A stretch of 64,000 nucleotides of DNA from Cymbomonas tetramitiformis (Eukaryota; Chlorophyta; Pyramimonadophyceae; Pyramimonadales; Pyramimonadaceae): contig LGRX02027141.1 in the NCBI GenBank assembly GCA_001247695.2, forward strand, positions 41,228 to 105,227, in the 5' to 3' direction. Made by a program: the position numbers and the translations under genes. Positions 34,681-45,710 of the stretch are shown here, piece after piece. How positions within the stretch are numbered: the stretch's first letter is position 1; each line of letters begins with the position of its first letter. The notes under the pieces are model-generated. The model had not been told where the DNA came from. It saw nothing but the letters and a program-made list of their open reading frames with translations, and made no database searches.

Positions 34681-36410
34681 GGTAAACGATATTTGACACG
34701 AAGTGGGAACTGATTCCGCGCGATCGAGATGTCATCAGACCTGAGACAGGTCGTCATCGTCATTTCGCCGGATCCGAGGTGCCATGCCACCGCTGCGAGG
34801 TGCACACGGTAAAGCTGCGAACGGAAGGTCAAAGGCAAAGGGGAAGGCAAAGGGTTTAAAATTTAGCGGCAGTAGGAATAGTTTTCAGAAGCATATGGAA
34901 AGTATTCTAGTGCTTCTGAAAACTATTCCTACTTCTTCTATATCCTAAACCCTTTGCCTTGCCTTTTACTGCTGCACGCGACCGGCAAGCATCTTTGAAA
35001 CTTCCGAGTTTCAAAGATGCGTTTTGTATTTTGGGTGCACCCTAAAATTACAAAACAGCCGAGCGCTTCCCGTTTGTGCGGGATATTCACATTTATTCCA
35101 TGGCATATTTCATATGAAATATACACATAAGCACGAAGGCATCGGCCACGCATCTTTGAAACTAACGAGTTTCAAAGATGCGTTTTTGGTCATTTGGGTG
35201 CGCATACCCAAATAACAAATCAGCCGAGCGCTTCCCGTTGGCGTGGGGTATCCAACGCTTGAATGTTGAATATTCAATATAATATGAGTTAGCATGCGAG
35301 GTTGCGAAGGCATCGGGACAGAATCTACGAAACTGTCCTATGCCTTTGCCTTTGGGTTTGGGTTCGAACGTACCCAAACCCAAAGATGCCAAACAGCCGA
35401 GGGCTTCCCGTGCGTCCTAGAGCACGAAACTTGGCACAAATACTGCCAAGATACAAATCTTTAAGTTACCTGAAGCTCAAGGCTTCAAGTTACTTGTGCG
35501 CGAAACGCGCAATTTATTTCTAAGGCAGATGTTTTGGGTTTGGGTTCGAACGTGACACCCAAACCCAAAGATGCCAAACAGCCGAGGGCTTCCCGTGCGT
35601 CCTAGAGCACGAAACTTGGCACAAATACTGACAAGGTGCATATCTTTAAGTTACCTGAAGCTCAAGGCTTCAAGTTACTTGTGCGCGAAACGCGCAATTT
35701 GTTTCTAAGGCAGATGTTTTGGGTTTGGGTTCGAACCCAAACTCAAAGATGCCAAACAGCCGAGGGCTTCCCGTGCGTCCTAGAGCACGAAGCTTGGCAC
35801 AAATGCTGCCAAGATACATATCTTTAAGTTACTTGAAGCTCAAGGCTTCAAGTTACTTGTGCGCGAAACGCGCAATTTATTTCTAAGGCAGATGTTTTGG
35901 GTTCGAGTTTTGGTTCGAACCCAAACCCAAAGATGCCAAGCAGCCGAGGGTTTCCCCTGCGTGTGCATGTGTGTTAACTCATATGAAATACTTCATGGGA
36001 TACATGTGAATATCCCGCACAAACGGGAAGCGCTCGGCTGTTTTGTAATTTTAGGGTGCACCCAAAATACAAAACGCATCTTTGAAACTCGGAAGTTTCA
36101 AAGATGCTTGCCGGTCGCGTGCAGCAGTAAAAGGAAAGTCAAAGGGTTTAGGATATAGAAGAAGTAGGAATAGTTTTCAGAAGCACTAGAATACTTTCCA
36201 TATGCTTCTGAAAACTATTCCGACTGCCGCTAAATCTTAAACCCTTTGCCTTTCCCTTTGCCTTTGACCTTCCGTTCGCAGCTTTACCATGTGCACCTCG
36301 CAGCGGTGGCACCTCGGATCCGGCGAAATGACGATGACGACCTGTCTCAGGTCTGATGACATCTCGATCGCGCGGAATCAGTTCCCACTTCGTGTCAAAT
36401 ATCGTTTACC
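34681..36410. mobile_element. 1730-bp foldback element in a hAT exon
   Basis: Starts GGTAAACGATATTTGACACG and ends with its exact reverse complement. Arms of about 430 bases (34681-35110 and 35975-36410) pair almost perfectly. AACAGTTG is duplicated (34673-34680, 36411-36418). Removing the element and one duplicate restores the hAT frame (STGNS-CRWHFGHDQ). No protein is encoded. The GGTA end resembles the MULE end at 22657, but an 8-bp duplication also fits other classes. Confidence 0.95.
35130..35960. repeat. repeats in the centre of the foldback element
   Basis: Units of about 180 to 200 bp, each with GATGTTTTGGGTTTGGGTTCGAAC, AAAGATGCCAAACAGCCGAG and TTACCTGAAGCTCAAGGCTT, occur at about 35340, 35530, 35710 and 35890. 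GAAGCTCAAGGCTTC and GCGCGAAACGCGC are internal hairpins. Confidence 0.8.
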
Positions 36411-37689
36411 AACAGTTGCAGATGGCACTTTGGTCACGACCAGTGGTGTTTCTATGCGAACAACCAACCCGCTGTCCAGTTATATGACACCCAGTATGCT
36501 GCACGGGCTGGAGATGCCTATCGGCAGTACAAGATGTTGTATGACGATTGGTTGGTCTGCCACCAAGGAGCAGCCGTTATGGTGCCTATGACCATGCTCA
36601 CCAAGGAGCTCGAGGTCACCAAGGAGCCTCAAGCAGGTGCAAATTACTCTTTCTCCCCACTTTCAAACTTCCCGGTGCAACTGCACAAAGTGTCTTTCGT
36701 CTCTCGCATAGTGTCATGAATAATTGATATCCTTTCGATCTAAACAACACATGATTGTGCTCATGCACAGGCATGGTTCTACCTCTTGTGAACAAGGTGA
36801 TCATCAAGCTCGAAGATACGAAGGCGGTCAAAGTGGGCGACACGGTGGTGCCCGCGCACAAGTTGGCGATGGCGGTGCGTGCTGGGAGGAAGAAGGTGCA
36901 CGCGGATATTTTTCAACGATGAATCACCGACTTGCAAGCGGAGCCTGTGGAGGGAGCTACTGTTCCCGCGGCGACACGGACTGCACGCAAGAATGAGAGG
37001 CTGCGGAAGCTAGCTATCTCCACGGTGTTGGACCCCCGCTTGAGAGCTCCATGTCTCAACATGCGAGCGTACTCCTTCGAGCTCACTTGGTCCTTCAAGT
37101 CCTGCAGATTCGTCACGGCGGCTGCGTACAACTGCATACGGCCATGCTGGGTACGTGGTGGTTCATTATTAAACCAGCGTACGAGGATTTCTCTCTCCTT
37201 TCTGGTAGCTGCCACCAACTGCAGCCTAACTGGGGTACTCTGCTGAGATCCAGCGCTCTCCCCACTATGGTCGCTCCAGAAGGAATTGTCATCCTCAGTC
37301 CACTTCAGCAACCTCACCTTCTGATCTGGCCCTTTCCTGCTATGAACTCTACCGAGAACATCCTGCTCAGACAATCTTCCTGGGCCTTTATGCTGGTGTC
37401 TGGTCGAAGATCGGGATGACGTACTGGCTGCCGGTGCTGAGGTTGAGCCGCTGACGGGTGCAACTGAGTCCGGGTTGTGAACGGGCAAGTCCGCAGGCTG
37501 TAACCCGTGTGTCTCTCTCAACTGTCTGACCGAACGTGCTCCTGCTTGCAGTTGCGACCCATGATGAGCCTCCAGCGCAGTCACCAAGCCTGGACTGACA
37601 AGGTCACCTGACGCTGGCATCGGTGCTGGAGGGTTACCGGGCGCTGGCAGCTGGGGAAATACATCAGCGTAGCTGAGCTGGGCAGCGCT

Positions 37690-38250
37690 CGTGTGAACCG
37701 CTGGAACGACGCCCACATGGACTGCCGGGGCAGCGCTTGCCAAAGTTGCTGGAGCGGCGCATGTCTGAGCCGCTGGGGCAGCGCCTGCATGGACCGCTGG
37801 GGCGGCGCTTGCGTGGTCCGCTGGGACCGCGCCTGCGTGCGCAGCCGGGGTAGCGCATGCGTGGGCTGCTGGGGCAGCGCCTGCGTGAGCGGCTGGGGCG
37901 ACGCTTGCGTGAGCCGCTGGGGCAGCACCTGCGTGGGCCGCTGGGACCGCACCTGCGTGGGCGGCTGGGGCGGCGCTTGCGTGGGCCGCTGGGACGGCGC
38001 CTGCCTGAGCCGCTGGGGCAGTGCGCCAGTGCCTGCGGGCGCAGCCGGGGTAGCGCCTGCGTGAGCAGCTGGGGCGACGCTTGCGTGGTCCGCTGGAGCG
38101 GCTCCTGCCTGAGCCGCTGGGGCAGCGCCTGCGTGCGCAGCCGGGGTAGCGCCTGCCTGAGCCGCTGGGGCAGCGCCGGAGAGGGCTGCTGCTGGGGCAG
38201 CGCCTGCTCGGGCGGCTGGGGCAGCACCTGCGATGGCTCTACTGCGCTGA
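37690..38250. repeat. 24-bp repeats in gene A
   Basis: About 22 imperfect units of GCCTGCGTGAGCCGCTGGGGCAGC, coding for AGAAPAAQ-like octapeptides on the minus strand. Confidence 0.8.
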
Positions 38251-38399
38251 ATCAGCAGCTCTGTGCGCTCCGATAACCTCCTGGTTCGTTCTGCGCGTCC
38301 CTCGCTGGCTGCTGCTGGGGCGCTGATCACACCCGTTGTTGCCACTGCTGCCAGTTTTCCCGGCGTCGTCGTTGAGCCTGTCAGCGTGCTCGCGGAAAT

Positions 38400-38885
38400 T
38401 TGGCCAGAGCCTCCGGCGGCCCTGGTCGATGTGGGGACCCGATCCCCCACGTTTGGGCAAGACGTAGCAGTGCTGGCCCTTGTCGCTGTCGTCGCTGGAA
38501 TTTCGCGATAGCCTCCGGCGGCCCTGGACGACGTGGAGACCCGATCCTCCACATTCGGGCAAGACACCGCTGCGCTGGCTCCCATTACTGTCGTTGGCAA
38601 AATTTCGCGATAGCCTCCGGCGGCCTTGGACGACGTGGAGACCCGATCCTCCACATTCGGGCAAGACATAGCAGTGCTGGCCCTTGTCGCTGGCGTCGCT
38701 GGAATTTCGCGATAGCCTCCGGCGGCCCTGGACGACGTGGAGACCCGATCCTCCACATTCGGGCAAGACACCGCTGCGCTGGGCCCCACTACTGTCGTTG
38801 GCAAAATTTTGCCATAGCCTCCGGCGGCCCTGGACGACGTGGAGACCCGATCCTCCACATTTGGGCAAGAAGTGATGGGCGCAGG
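38400..38885. repeat. 102-bp tandem repeats in gene A
   Basis: Nearly five units carrying GACGTGGAGACCCGATCC and CACATTCGGGCAAGAC, 34 residues each on the minus strand. Two subtypes alternate (ending CCATTACTGTCGTTGGC or CCTTGTCGCTG). Confidence 0.85.
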
Positions 38886-39719
38886 TCCCGAGGCTAATAA
38901 CGCAGACAAAATCGCTGGGTCAGGAGCACCGCTCTGCGTGACGTCAGTAAAGAACACTGCAGGAGATACTGCGCAGGAACCAGCGCTGAGCTGTGAAGCC
39001 GGCAGCAAGGGTCCTACTGGTGTTGGTTCTCCTCCCCCCCCTCAGGGCTGGTAGATCCTGCAGGGTTAACAGGGCCCGGGTGCAAGGGTGCCTGTCCAGG
39101 TGCGGCAAGGAAAGCAGGCGTAGAGGAAGGCTGCACCGGTTCAGGTGTGAGGGCACCGAAGGGAACCGGTGACACGGGTCTCACTGCAACGGGGGCAGCC
39201 GGCACCTGCGTTTGCCATAGCGATCTCGGCTGCAGTTGGTGCTGGTGCGGTTGCTGTTGGTGCCAAAGCAATTGTCGTTGCAGTTCCAATTGTCGCTGGT
39301 GGTGCACGAATTGCTGAAACTCCAGCTGCTGCGACGTTTGCGGTTGCAATTGCGGCTGGCCCACAAATTGCTGTTGTGGAAAAATCTGCTGTTGCGGCGT
39401 CTGCGGTTGCAATTGCGGCAGGCTCACAAATTGCTGTTGTTGAAAAATCTGCTGTTGCGGCGTCATCATTAACCCGGCGTCGAAAACAGCTCCCGGAGGG
39501 TACGCAGCGAATTGTGCAGAGTTGTCGTACTGAAATTGCGGAAACCCAGCTGATTGCGGTACGAGTGACGGCGGAACCCCGAAATGGGCGCCCAAATTTG
39601 ACACCGCTGATACAAACGGCGTCCCTGGCTGCGGAGAAGCACCCGTACTAGCGACGGGCAGATACGCCCCAGAGCTACTTAAATTGTTGTCGGTCATCAT
39701 TGCTGCGTCGCACTAGCTG

Positions 39720-41270
39720 ACGTGTTTCGGCGACAAATTCCGGTCAGAATACGAGCGATTACCGTTGAGACAGCTGGCAAATTAATATCGTGCGGAAAGG
39801 TCGTCCGGAAAAGAATATTTCCCGCGCAACGAGACGCTGCTGCCGTTGATTACTTCTCTAGCTTTGCGCACAGATACGGCAGCAAGCTAGTCCCGCGGAC
39901 AGACGTCGATTCACACACGAATTTTGCCGCAGAAAGACAATTCGTGCGGAAAGATCATCGTACGAAGCAGAAAAGCACCAAAATACGGTGCAGAGGTCGT
40001 CGTCCAATTGCTGTCGTACGGCTGTGTCGGTACGGATTGTCACGGGCGCCTGCCGCGTTGAAAATTTGTTGAATTCAAGTCAAAATTCCAGTCGCGCGAA
40101 GAATCCTTCGGAAAGGTCGCTCAGAGAAGGAAAATTGGACCAGCGGTAAGCTGTGTAGTCGTCATTATGCGGCACAGTGTCGATATGTTATGCAGATATA
40201 CAGTGTTCTCAAGAGAACAGGTTGTGCCGTTGTCGAGGCACGATTCCTTCGCCCAAGGGCGGAAAATTCAGGCTAAAATTATGTTGGTACAACGCGTTGT
40301 AGAACGCAGATACCAACGGAAGTCGTGAACCACGACCACGCTGATACCAGTTGTTCGGTTGCGAGGACTGAACCAGTCTCACAAGGGTGCAAGTAACACT
40401 TACAGGGAATATGGTACTGGGACCATAGGTTGATATCGGAAGACTTTGTATACTGTCGGATATTTCATATAACGACCATATCGCAAAAATGAGACACGCG
40501 GGCGCAAATGAGAAAAAAATGAGAAAGCATTAAATTGTCTGCCAAATTGGTTTTTGGGGTTCTGAATGACAAATATGAGGGTTAATTTGAATAGTCCTTG
40601 AAGGAATTTCGAAAAATCTGGTTTTTGACTCTTCAAAGTAGCCACGCGAGTCACGCGTGCGGCAAGAAAACGGGAAAGGTGGAAGTATCGTGTTAGGTGT
40701 GGAAAGTTATGATTTTGCCTTATGTTTGTGAACGAAATGTTAGATTTTTGCACTATTAGAATATGTAATATTTTGACATTTCCAAAAATGCAACTATTTG
40801 CTTACATGGGAGAGATCCAGCAGATTTATGGCCCATTTTAGGGTGTTTGGAGGGTCACGTAGTAAAATACTTCTCATCGGGCGAAAGTGAGCAGCAAAGG
40901 AGATATTTTCAAAAGCTATTGTGCTGGCAAAGTTGTTCGGGACTGAAAACAACCAGGGGTGATGCTCCCTCAGGCTTCATGTGACCCAACATGGGCATTC
41001 AGCGGGTCAATTTGCCCTGAACAGGCTATTCCAGCACGATTCTCGGCAGCCAAGAAGACCGGTTAACTGTATTATTTCGCGGGAAACATTAAAATACGTC
41101 AGAGGCAAAATATCCCGCGGCAGGTGTTCCTACAGGTGTGCTGCACATGGATATATCGGGGCGTCCAAGGTTCAGGGTTTTAGGGTATATATTGGAGGAG
41201 TCGTAACCGGAGGTCGTTTGCACACACCTGCGTTCGTGACATAGAACCACAACCCGCACGTTAGACTACC
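39720..41270. other. non-coding stretch upstream of gene A
   Basis: It holds repeated words such as CGTGCGGAAAG-x-TC (near 39795, 39945) and GGAAAGGTCG, which may be promoter repeats for gene A. The frames at 39722-40072 and 40400-40753 show nothing recognisable. No RNA gene is seen. Confidence 0.4.
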
Positions 41271-41280
41271 TACACCAGTA

Positions 41281-41779
41281 TGGCCAATATTGGAATATTG
41301 CAGTATTGGATATGGCCTTTCGATACTTTTACGTTTCGCGACTGCCAGTTACAACAAGCCCAATGGGTTCCTGAAGACCCTTTAATTCTCTGCTTGTGGC
41401 AGCGAGCGCGGAAACAAGCAGAAGAAGACTGGGAGGACTTCAGGCAACATGCAGTTAATCTCAGGACCTATCACTGGTGGAGTTTTTGGCCGATGTACGT
41501 CCACGGCGTAGATCCAGCGAAAGGTTCGGTGTGAGGCATCTCGTGTACTGGTATGAGGGCGGGTGGATCTACCACCGATACTCAGATTTGGAGTGGCGGG
41601 CCTGGCGAAATAGAAGCCGCTACAGCGAAACCACGCACGGTGCCCTGACAGAGCTGGAAAGCGATCTGCTGCAGGAAGATGAAAGGAGATGCGCAGTTTG
41701 CGGGCGTATGTTAAGAACCTGCACCCTGGCGCGCATATTTGATGCTAGCGCGTGCAATGAGGAGACGTATGCTTGGTAG
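41281..41779 (+). pseudogene. small hypothetical Trp-rich protein
   Basis: The frame from 41281 (MANIGILQYWIWPF...) and the frame ending at 41779 (HLVYWYEGGWIYHRYSDLEWRAW...CAVCGRML) overlap. They could be one 160-residue product if the frame shifts by one near 41540. The C-terminal CAVC might be half of a zinc site. It lies between minus-strand genes A and B. No family is recognised. Confidence 0.35.
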
Positions 41780-41916
41780 CTAACACTTATGTCACGTGAC
41801 TGTACACAAATAAACCGTATATTTACATGTATGAAAAACAAGAAGTTTCACGCCGTGTGGCCATTGTAATCTAGTGTGCGTGCCACGAGGACTGCACGAG
41901 GCTGTGTTGCTTACCT

Positions 41917-44900
41917 TCACCTGTCCAACGCCTCGGAGGCCAAGTTTTCCCTGGCCACCTTCAGTAGTTCTGCCTTTTCAGGTCCTCCTGGAACTCCGCC
42001 GACAGCAGGTTTGTCAGGAGGTTCGTCCCAGCAAGTCAGGATCTCGCTCGCATCGAAGTCGTACCAACCTGTCACTTTCGGAGCGGCTCGCCGGAAGGCG
42101 TTCTCCGCGAACAAGCTCTTCAAGTCAGAGAACGTTTTGCTTGTTCTCCTCGTTCTCGGCATAAGCAGAGGCGCACATGGAAGCCAAAACCCCCACTTCA
42201 CTCTGTTCGTGTTCAGATCCACGTCCAAGACCTCAACGAAATGCATGGGCATGGACACGGCGTTGTTCCCAGGCAAGCGGATAGTAAAGCTGCAGCCGTC
42301 GTTGCCCGCGGCCACGGTAACTGCGAAACTTTTGCCCGCACTCTTCGCCAGCATGTCGATGGTGTAGTCCGTAGGAAGGTTACGGTAGGCCAACGGTATG
42401 TCGTCGTCCGGGTCGTCCTCGTCGTCCTCGTCGTCCTCGTCGTCCTCGTCGTCCTCGTCCATCGAGACGCCTGCGAACTGTCCAGTGGCCGCCTCCGGGG
42501 GATGCGCGTTCTCCACCTGCTCCGCAATCTGGTTTGCATCCTCGAAAAAGCAATCGTCGTCAGGAGCGAAGCTGTCCGTTATCAGGGCGCCTGTCGGACC
42601 GATCACAGAGGCCGCTCGGAATAGCACTCGTCCCTTTTCACGACCCCGCGCTTGTCGAGACTTCCCGGGTGGAGACTTGCTCCCTGGGGACGCCTTTGCC
42701 AATGGCGAACTGCGTGCACGCTTGTCACTTGGAGCTCGTGCTTGATCTCCCTGTGGCGCTGCAGGAGCAGGGCATCCTCGGCCACCTGCGCCTGGCCCTC
42801 GTGCTGCCGGTGCCTGTGGTCGAGTAGGCATAGCTTCGTTGGTTTGCGGGCCTCGCGCAGCAGCTCCTTCTCGTCTTGCCTGTGCAGTGGCTGTTACAGC
42901 CCCGAGTGATGGAGCCGCCCGCGCAGCTCCGCCGGCTTCGGAAGTTCTTGCAGGCAAGGCCTGCTCCGTACCCGGCGACGCTTCCTCCCCGGTTTCCGCA
43001 CCTGTCGTCGCTCGGCTTTTTTTTCTCGAAGGACTCTGAGATGTTCGTGGTGGGCCTTTCGGGCGACATCCGTCGCTTCAAATAAGGCCTTCGCCAACGG
43101 CTCCTTGAGTGGGCGTTCAGGAAGTTCAACTCCCAGGTGGTGCAACGCTGCTTTACACTCGGCCATCGTGTACCTGCAATGGTAGCCGACGCGTAAGACA
43201 CACAGGTAAGACTCAGGTAGGCATAATACTTGCAAGACCTAACAATGAAACCGAGGTGCTCGCAACAGACCAACGGGACGAACCAGAAATCGACGGACTC
43301 GACGTCCCTCAGTTTCTCCACGCACTTGCGCACGATCTCTTGTGGAGGTTTCCGCGGAAGGTCCTTGCTTAACACGTTGCGACCATCGGATAACACTTCG
43401 AACTGGTCGGGCATCGTCCGTTCTGGCACCTCCTCCTGCACTGGCTTCTTGTGCCAGGCGTTCTCGTAAAGCTCCTTCAAATCCACAGGAGCCTGTGGGG
43501 TCGGCGTCGGTCCAGCCCAGGCATCGTAGTCCTCGGCGGTCTTGGGCAAGGGAAAGTACGCCAGCAACGTGTCCAGCGTGTCACTTGGAATACGGTAGTG
43601 GATGTAGTCGCACATGCGACTGAAAGCAGTGCGAGTTTCCCTCTCTTCCTTCGGGTCTAGCGGCTTCACCCCTTCTAACGTGGGGCTGCTGTCGAAAGCT
43701 GGGTAACTTTTCATTACCTCCAGGCCCTTACGGAGATCCTCATCCACTCCGGCAGGCATGTGGTTTGGGTATTGTTCTCCAAACTTGTACTTCAGGCGTG
43801 TAACACCATCCACGTCCTTCTCGAAGTGCATCAGGTGTGTACGCCTGACTTTCCCAGAATAGCCTTCAAACTTTGGGTTTATGTGCGGCTCCAGCCAAGC
43901 CTTGAAGTCCAACTGTTGGCCTTGTACGTCCGTGATTTTGGTGAACTTCTTCACCGGCCAGCTTCGTAACCAGCCAATCCACGATTCCAGGGTCAACAGC
44001 CACACTCCAGATTTGCGCGCGTCTTTCCCAAATATGAAAGTCTTGATGAGTCCAAACCAACCGTCGCAGTCGTTATGGGTGTGCGCGACCATCAGACGGT
44101 GGAAGACCACCACGTTGTAAATATTGTAGTGCACCAACACCGCACAAAACGCGAACACGTACTTGTTCCAGTTTTCTGAGCCACCATCCAGCTGAAATGA
44201 AGCTCCTTCCGGAAGTAGCGCTTGCCTGCGCGACCTTGTGCGGTGTAGTGCAACAAGTTCCACAGTGTCGTGAGCAGCATGTTTGCACCCTTAGCCCCGC
44301 TCCAAGGGAACCCAACGGAAAATAGAAGCAACGAGCCATGAAGTATCGTGAGCTGCAGGTGTAGGTTAAAGAAATGCTGTTTCTTCTCGCTGATGCCCTT
44401 AACTTGATGCGGGGCATGCGGAACAACCGTGTTCTGATTTGCCGCGCCGTCCGCCGCTATGGAGTCGATCCGACCGTCAGGGTCAGAACCCTCCTTCCGC
44501 CTGCGGTCATAACACGTGCGTTGCAACCTGTGAATGTAGTCGTGTCGCGCAAAACGAGCAGTATAGGCGTCCCAGCGTTCAGGATCGCGACCCTGTTGTC
44601 CAAGAAGCTGAGCCTTCTCTGATCCCAGATCGTCACATGTCGTGCAGATTCCGGACACCTCCACCTTCGCCCTTACCGTTATGTCTCGAGCCTTGAGCAG
44701 GTTTTTCACGTATATTTTGAAGGTTTCAGCACATACTGCCCACTGCTCCTCTGTGTCGAACTTATACAAGTCGTACTGCACACCATAATCGATGGGTGGA
44801 ATTTGGCGCGCACCACTTACCGGCATCCTCTGTGGTGCTCCTTTCAACATATTCGTACCCGCCCACTCGCGGAACACCTCCTCGTGGTAGGAAATCTTCG

Positions 44901-45318
44901 TCACCACCGCCTTCGCCACAGGGAATGCACTTGTTGCCGGCAGTTCCCCCTTCTCTTCAAGGATAAATGCCTTATATCGCTGGTACGAGCTCCTGGGGAG
45001 CGCCCACACTGTTCTGAACGCCTCCTCGCAGATCTCCTTTTCGAAAAGCTTCAGGGTGCCGATAAGACGCTCTCCAGACTCGCGCTTCACCATCGCTTTG
45101 CGCATAGTTGCCATAATGTAAGACCTGAACTCAGTTTGGCCCATGCGCTCCTTATGCTCCATATTGCCCTTGAATGTGCTGAACAAGAAACTGCAGTTCC
45201 GATCGCACCCACAGCTGAAACCGCCCTCGCATAGTACGGGAATATTGGACTGTGCAATTTGAAGAGTCTTCTGCTTTGACAATCTCCTGCCGCTGGAGTT
45301 GCTGCTATTGCTGCTCAT
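41917..45318 (-). pseudogene. gene B: DUF7869-like, transposase-like protein
   Basis: ATG 45318 starts MSSNSSNSSGRRLSKQ. A Cys cluster (CEGGFSCGCDRNC) follows, then a core with DSIAADGAANQN, GANMLLTTLWNLLHY, FQLDGGSENWNKYVF and LMVAHTHNDCDGWFG. The D-G-x-x-EN-x-NK and HTH-x-D-x-D patterns are those of DUF7869 proteins of eukaryotic transposons; a transposase role is inferred. The C-terminal part has a (DDE)n acidic tract. One intron (43174-43238) joins in phase. Two one-base slips are needed: near 44220, and at an 8-base A/T run (43017-43024). So it is either decayed or affected by sequence errors. It diverges from gene C. Confidence 0.6.
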
Positions 45319-45710
45319 CGTGCGAGACGCGTACCGTTGTTATGTTGTTTCATATTTGAACGCTTACCTGATATGAGGGTCCTTGTTTCCTAGAACTTGG
45401 GCGGGGCGATGACAGTGACCGCCCAAGTTTTCGAAGACTTGGGCGGGGCGATGACAGTGACCGCCCAAGTTTTCGAAGACTTGGGCGGGGCGATGACCGT
45501 GACCGCCCAAGTTTTCGAAGACTTGGGCGGGGCGATGACAGTGACCGCCCAAGTTTTCGAAGACTTGGGCGGGGCGATGACAGTGACCGCCCAAGTTTTC
45601 GAAGACTTGGGCGGGGCGATGACGGTGACCGTCCAAGTTTTCGAAGACTTGGGCGGGGAGTTTCGCAGGGTTAAACAGAGCCCGTTGTGCTGCATACAAA
45701 ACTTTTCACA
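45319..45710. promoter_or_regulatory. divergent promoter region between genes B and C
   Basis: 392 bp separate the two start codons. Most of it is the 42-bp hairpin repeat array, so both genes must be transcribed out of, or through, this array. No TATA box stands out. Confidence 0.5.
45392..45660. repeat. 42-bp hairpin tandem repeats, about 6.4 copies
   Basis: Each unit holds CTTGGGCGG, 14 bases, then CCGCCCAAG, a strong 9-bp stem, followed by the quasi-palindrome TTTTCGAAGA. Units are nearly identical (T/A and C/G variants at a few sites). All six frames are open because 42 is a multiple of three; these frames are not genes. Confidence 0.95.

Larger units (their letters stand above)
31502..37045 (+). 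pseudogene. chromodomain-BED-hAT transposase gene
   Basis: Order of parts: MGRMKKKLTSE leader; chromodomain (EEYFIE, IIAMRWTKGRRDWLVRWKGY, TWEPIEHLAGA) broken by two frame changes near 31667 and 31747; exon from about 31965 with a coiled coil (FDQEQLDKNEEAAAAVAKKQ); BED zinc finger WWAYFREGV...C...C...H...H, one frame change before it; donor at 32628 and acceptor at 34106 in matching phase; catalytic part GGDIWTDGEVSIMAIL and DCVSHNGANMVNGMKKL with CGPHTIEL; foldback insert; FYANNQPAVQLYD; intron from about 36640 to 36771; stop TGA near 36920; then LAISTVLDPRLRA. It ends abruptly near 37045 without the dimerisation domain. It is a dead copy. Confidence 0.82.
37045..39700 (-). pseudogene. gene A: Gln-, Ala- and repeat-rich protein
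   Basis: ATG 39700 starts MMTDNNLSSSGAYLPV. The first part is Gln-rich (QQQIFQQQQF, LQPQTPQQQ). The frame then slips by one at a C8 run (39034-39041) and runs through 34-residue repeats SCPNVEDRVSTSSRAAGGYREI and 8-residue AGAAPAAQ repeats. After a second slip near 38030 it reads LSYADVFPQLPAPG and LLKWTEDDNSFWSDHSGE, then LVRWFNNEPPRTQHGRMQLYAAAVTNLQDLKDQ. The last part looks like a folded domain but I recognise no family. The natural end is unclear, since the frame enters antisense hAT sequence near 37045. Confidence 0.5.

Noticed and set aside
41917..45318. KDZ transposase identity for gene B
   Set aside because: The D-G-x-x-EN-x-NK and HTH-x-D-x-D pattern fits DUF7869 better; I saw no KDZ-specific motifs.
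45392..45660. CRISPR-like array of hairpin repeats
   Set aside because: Units are contiguous with no spacers; it is a minisatellite in a promoter.
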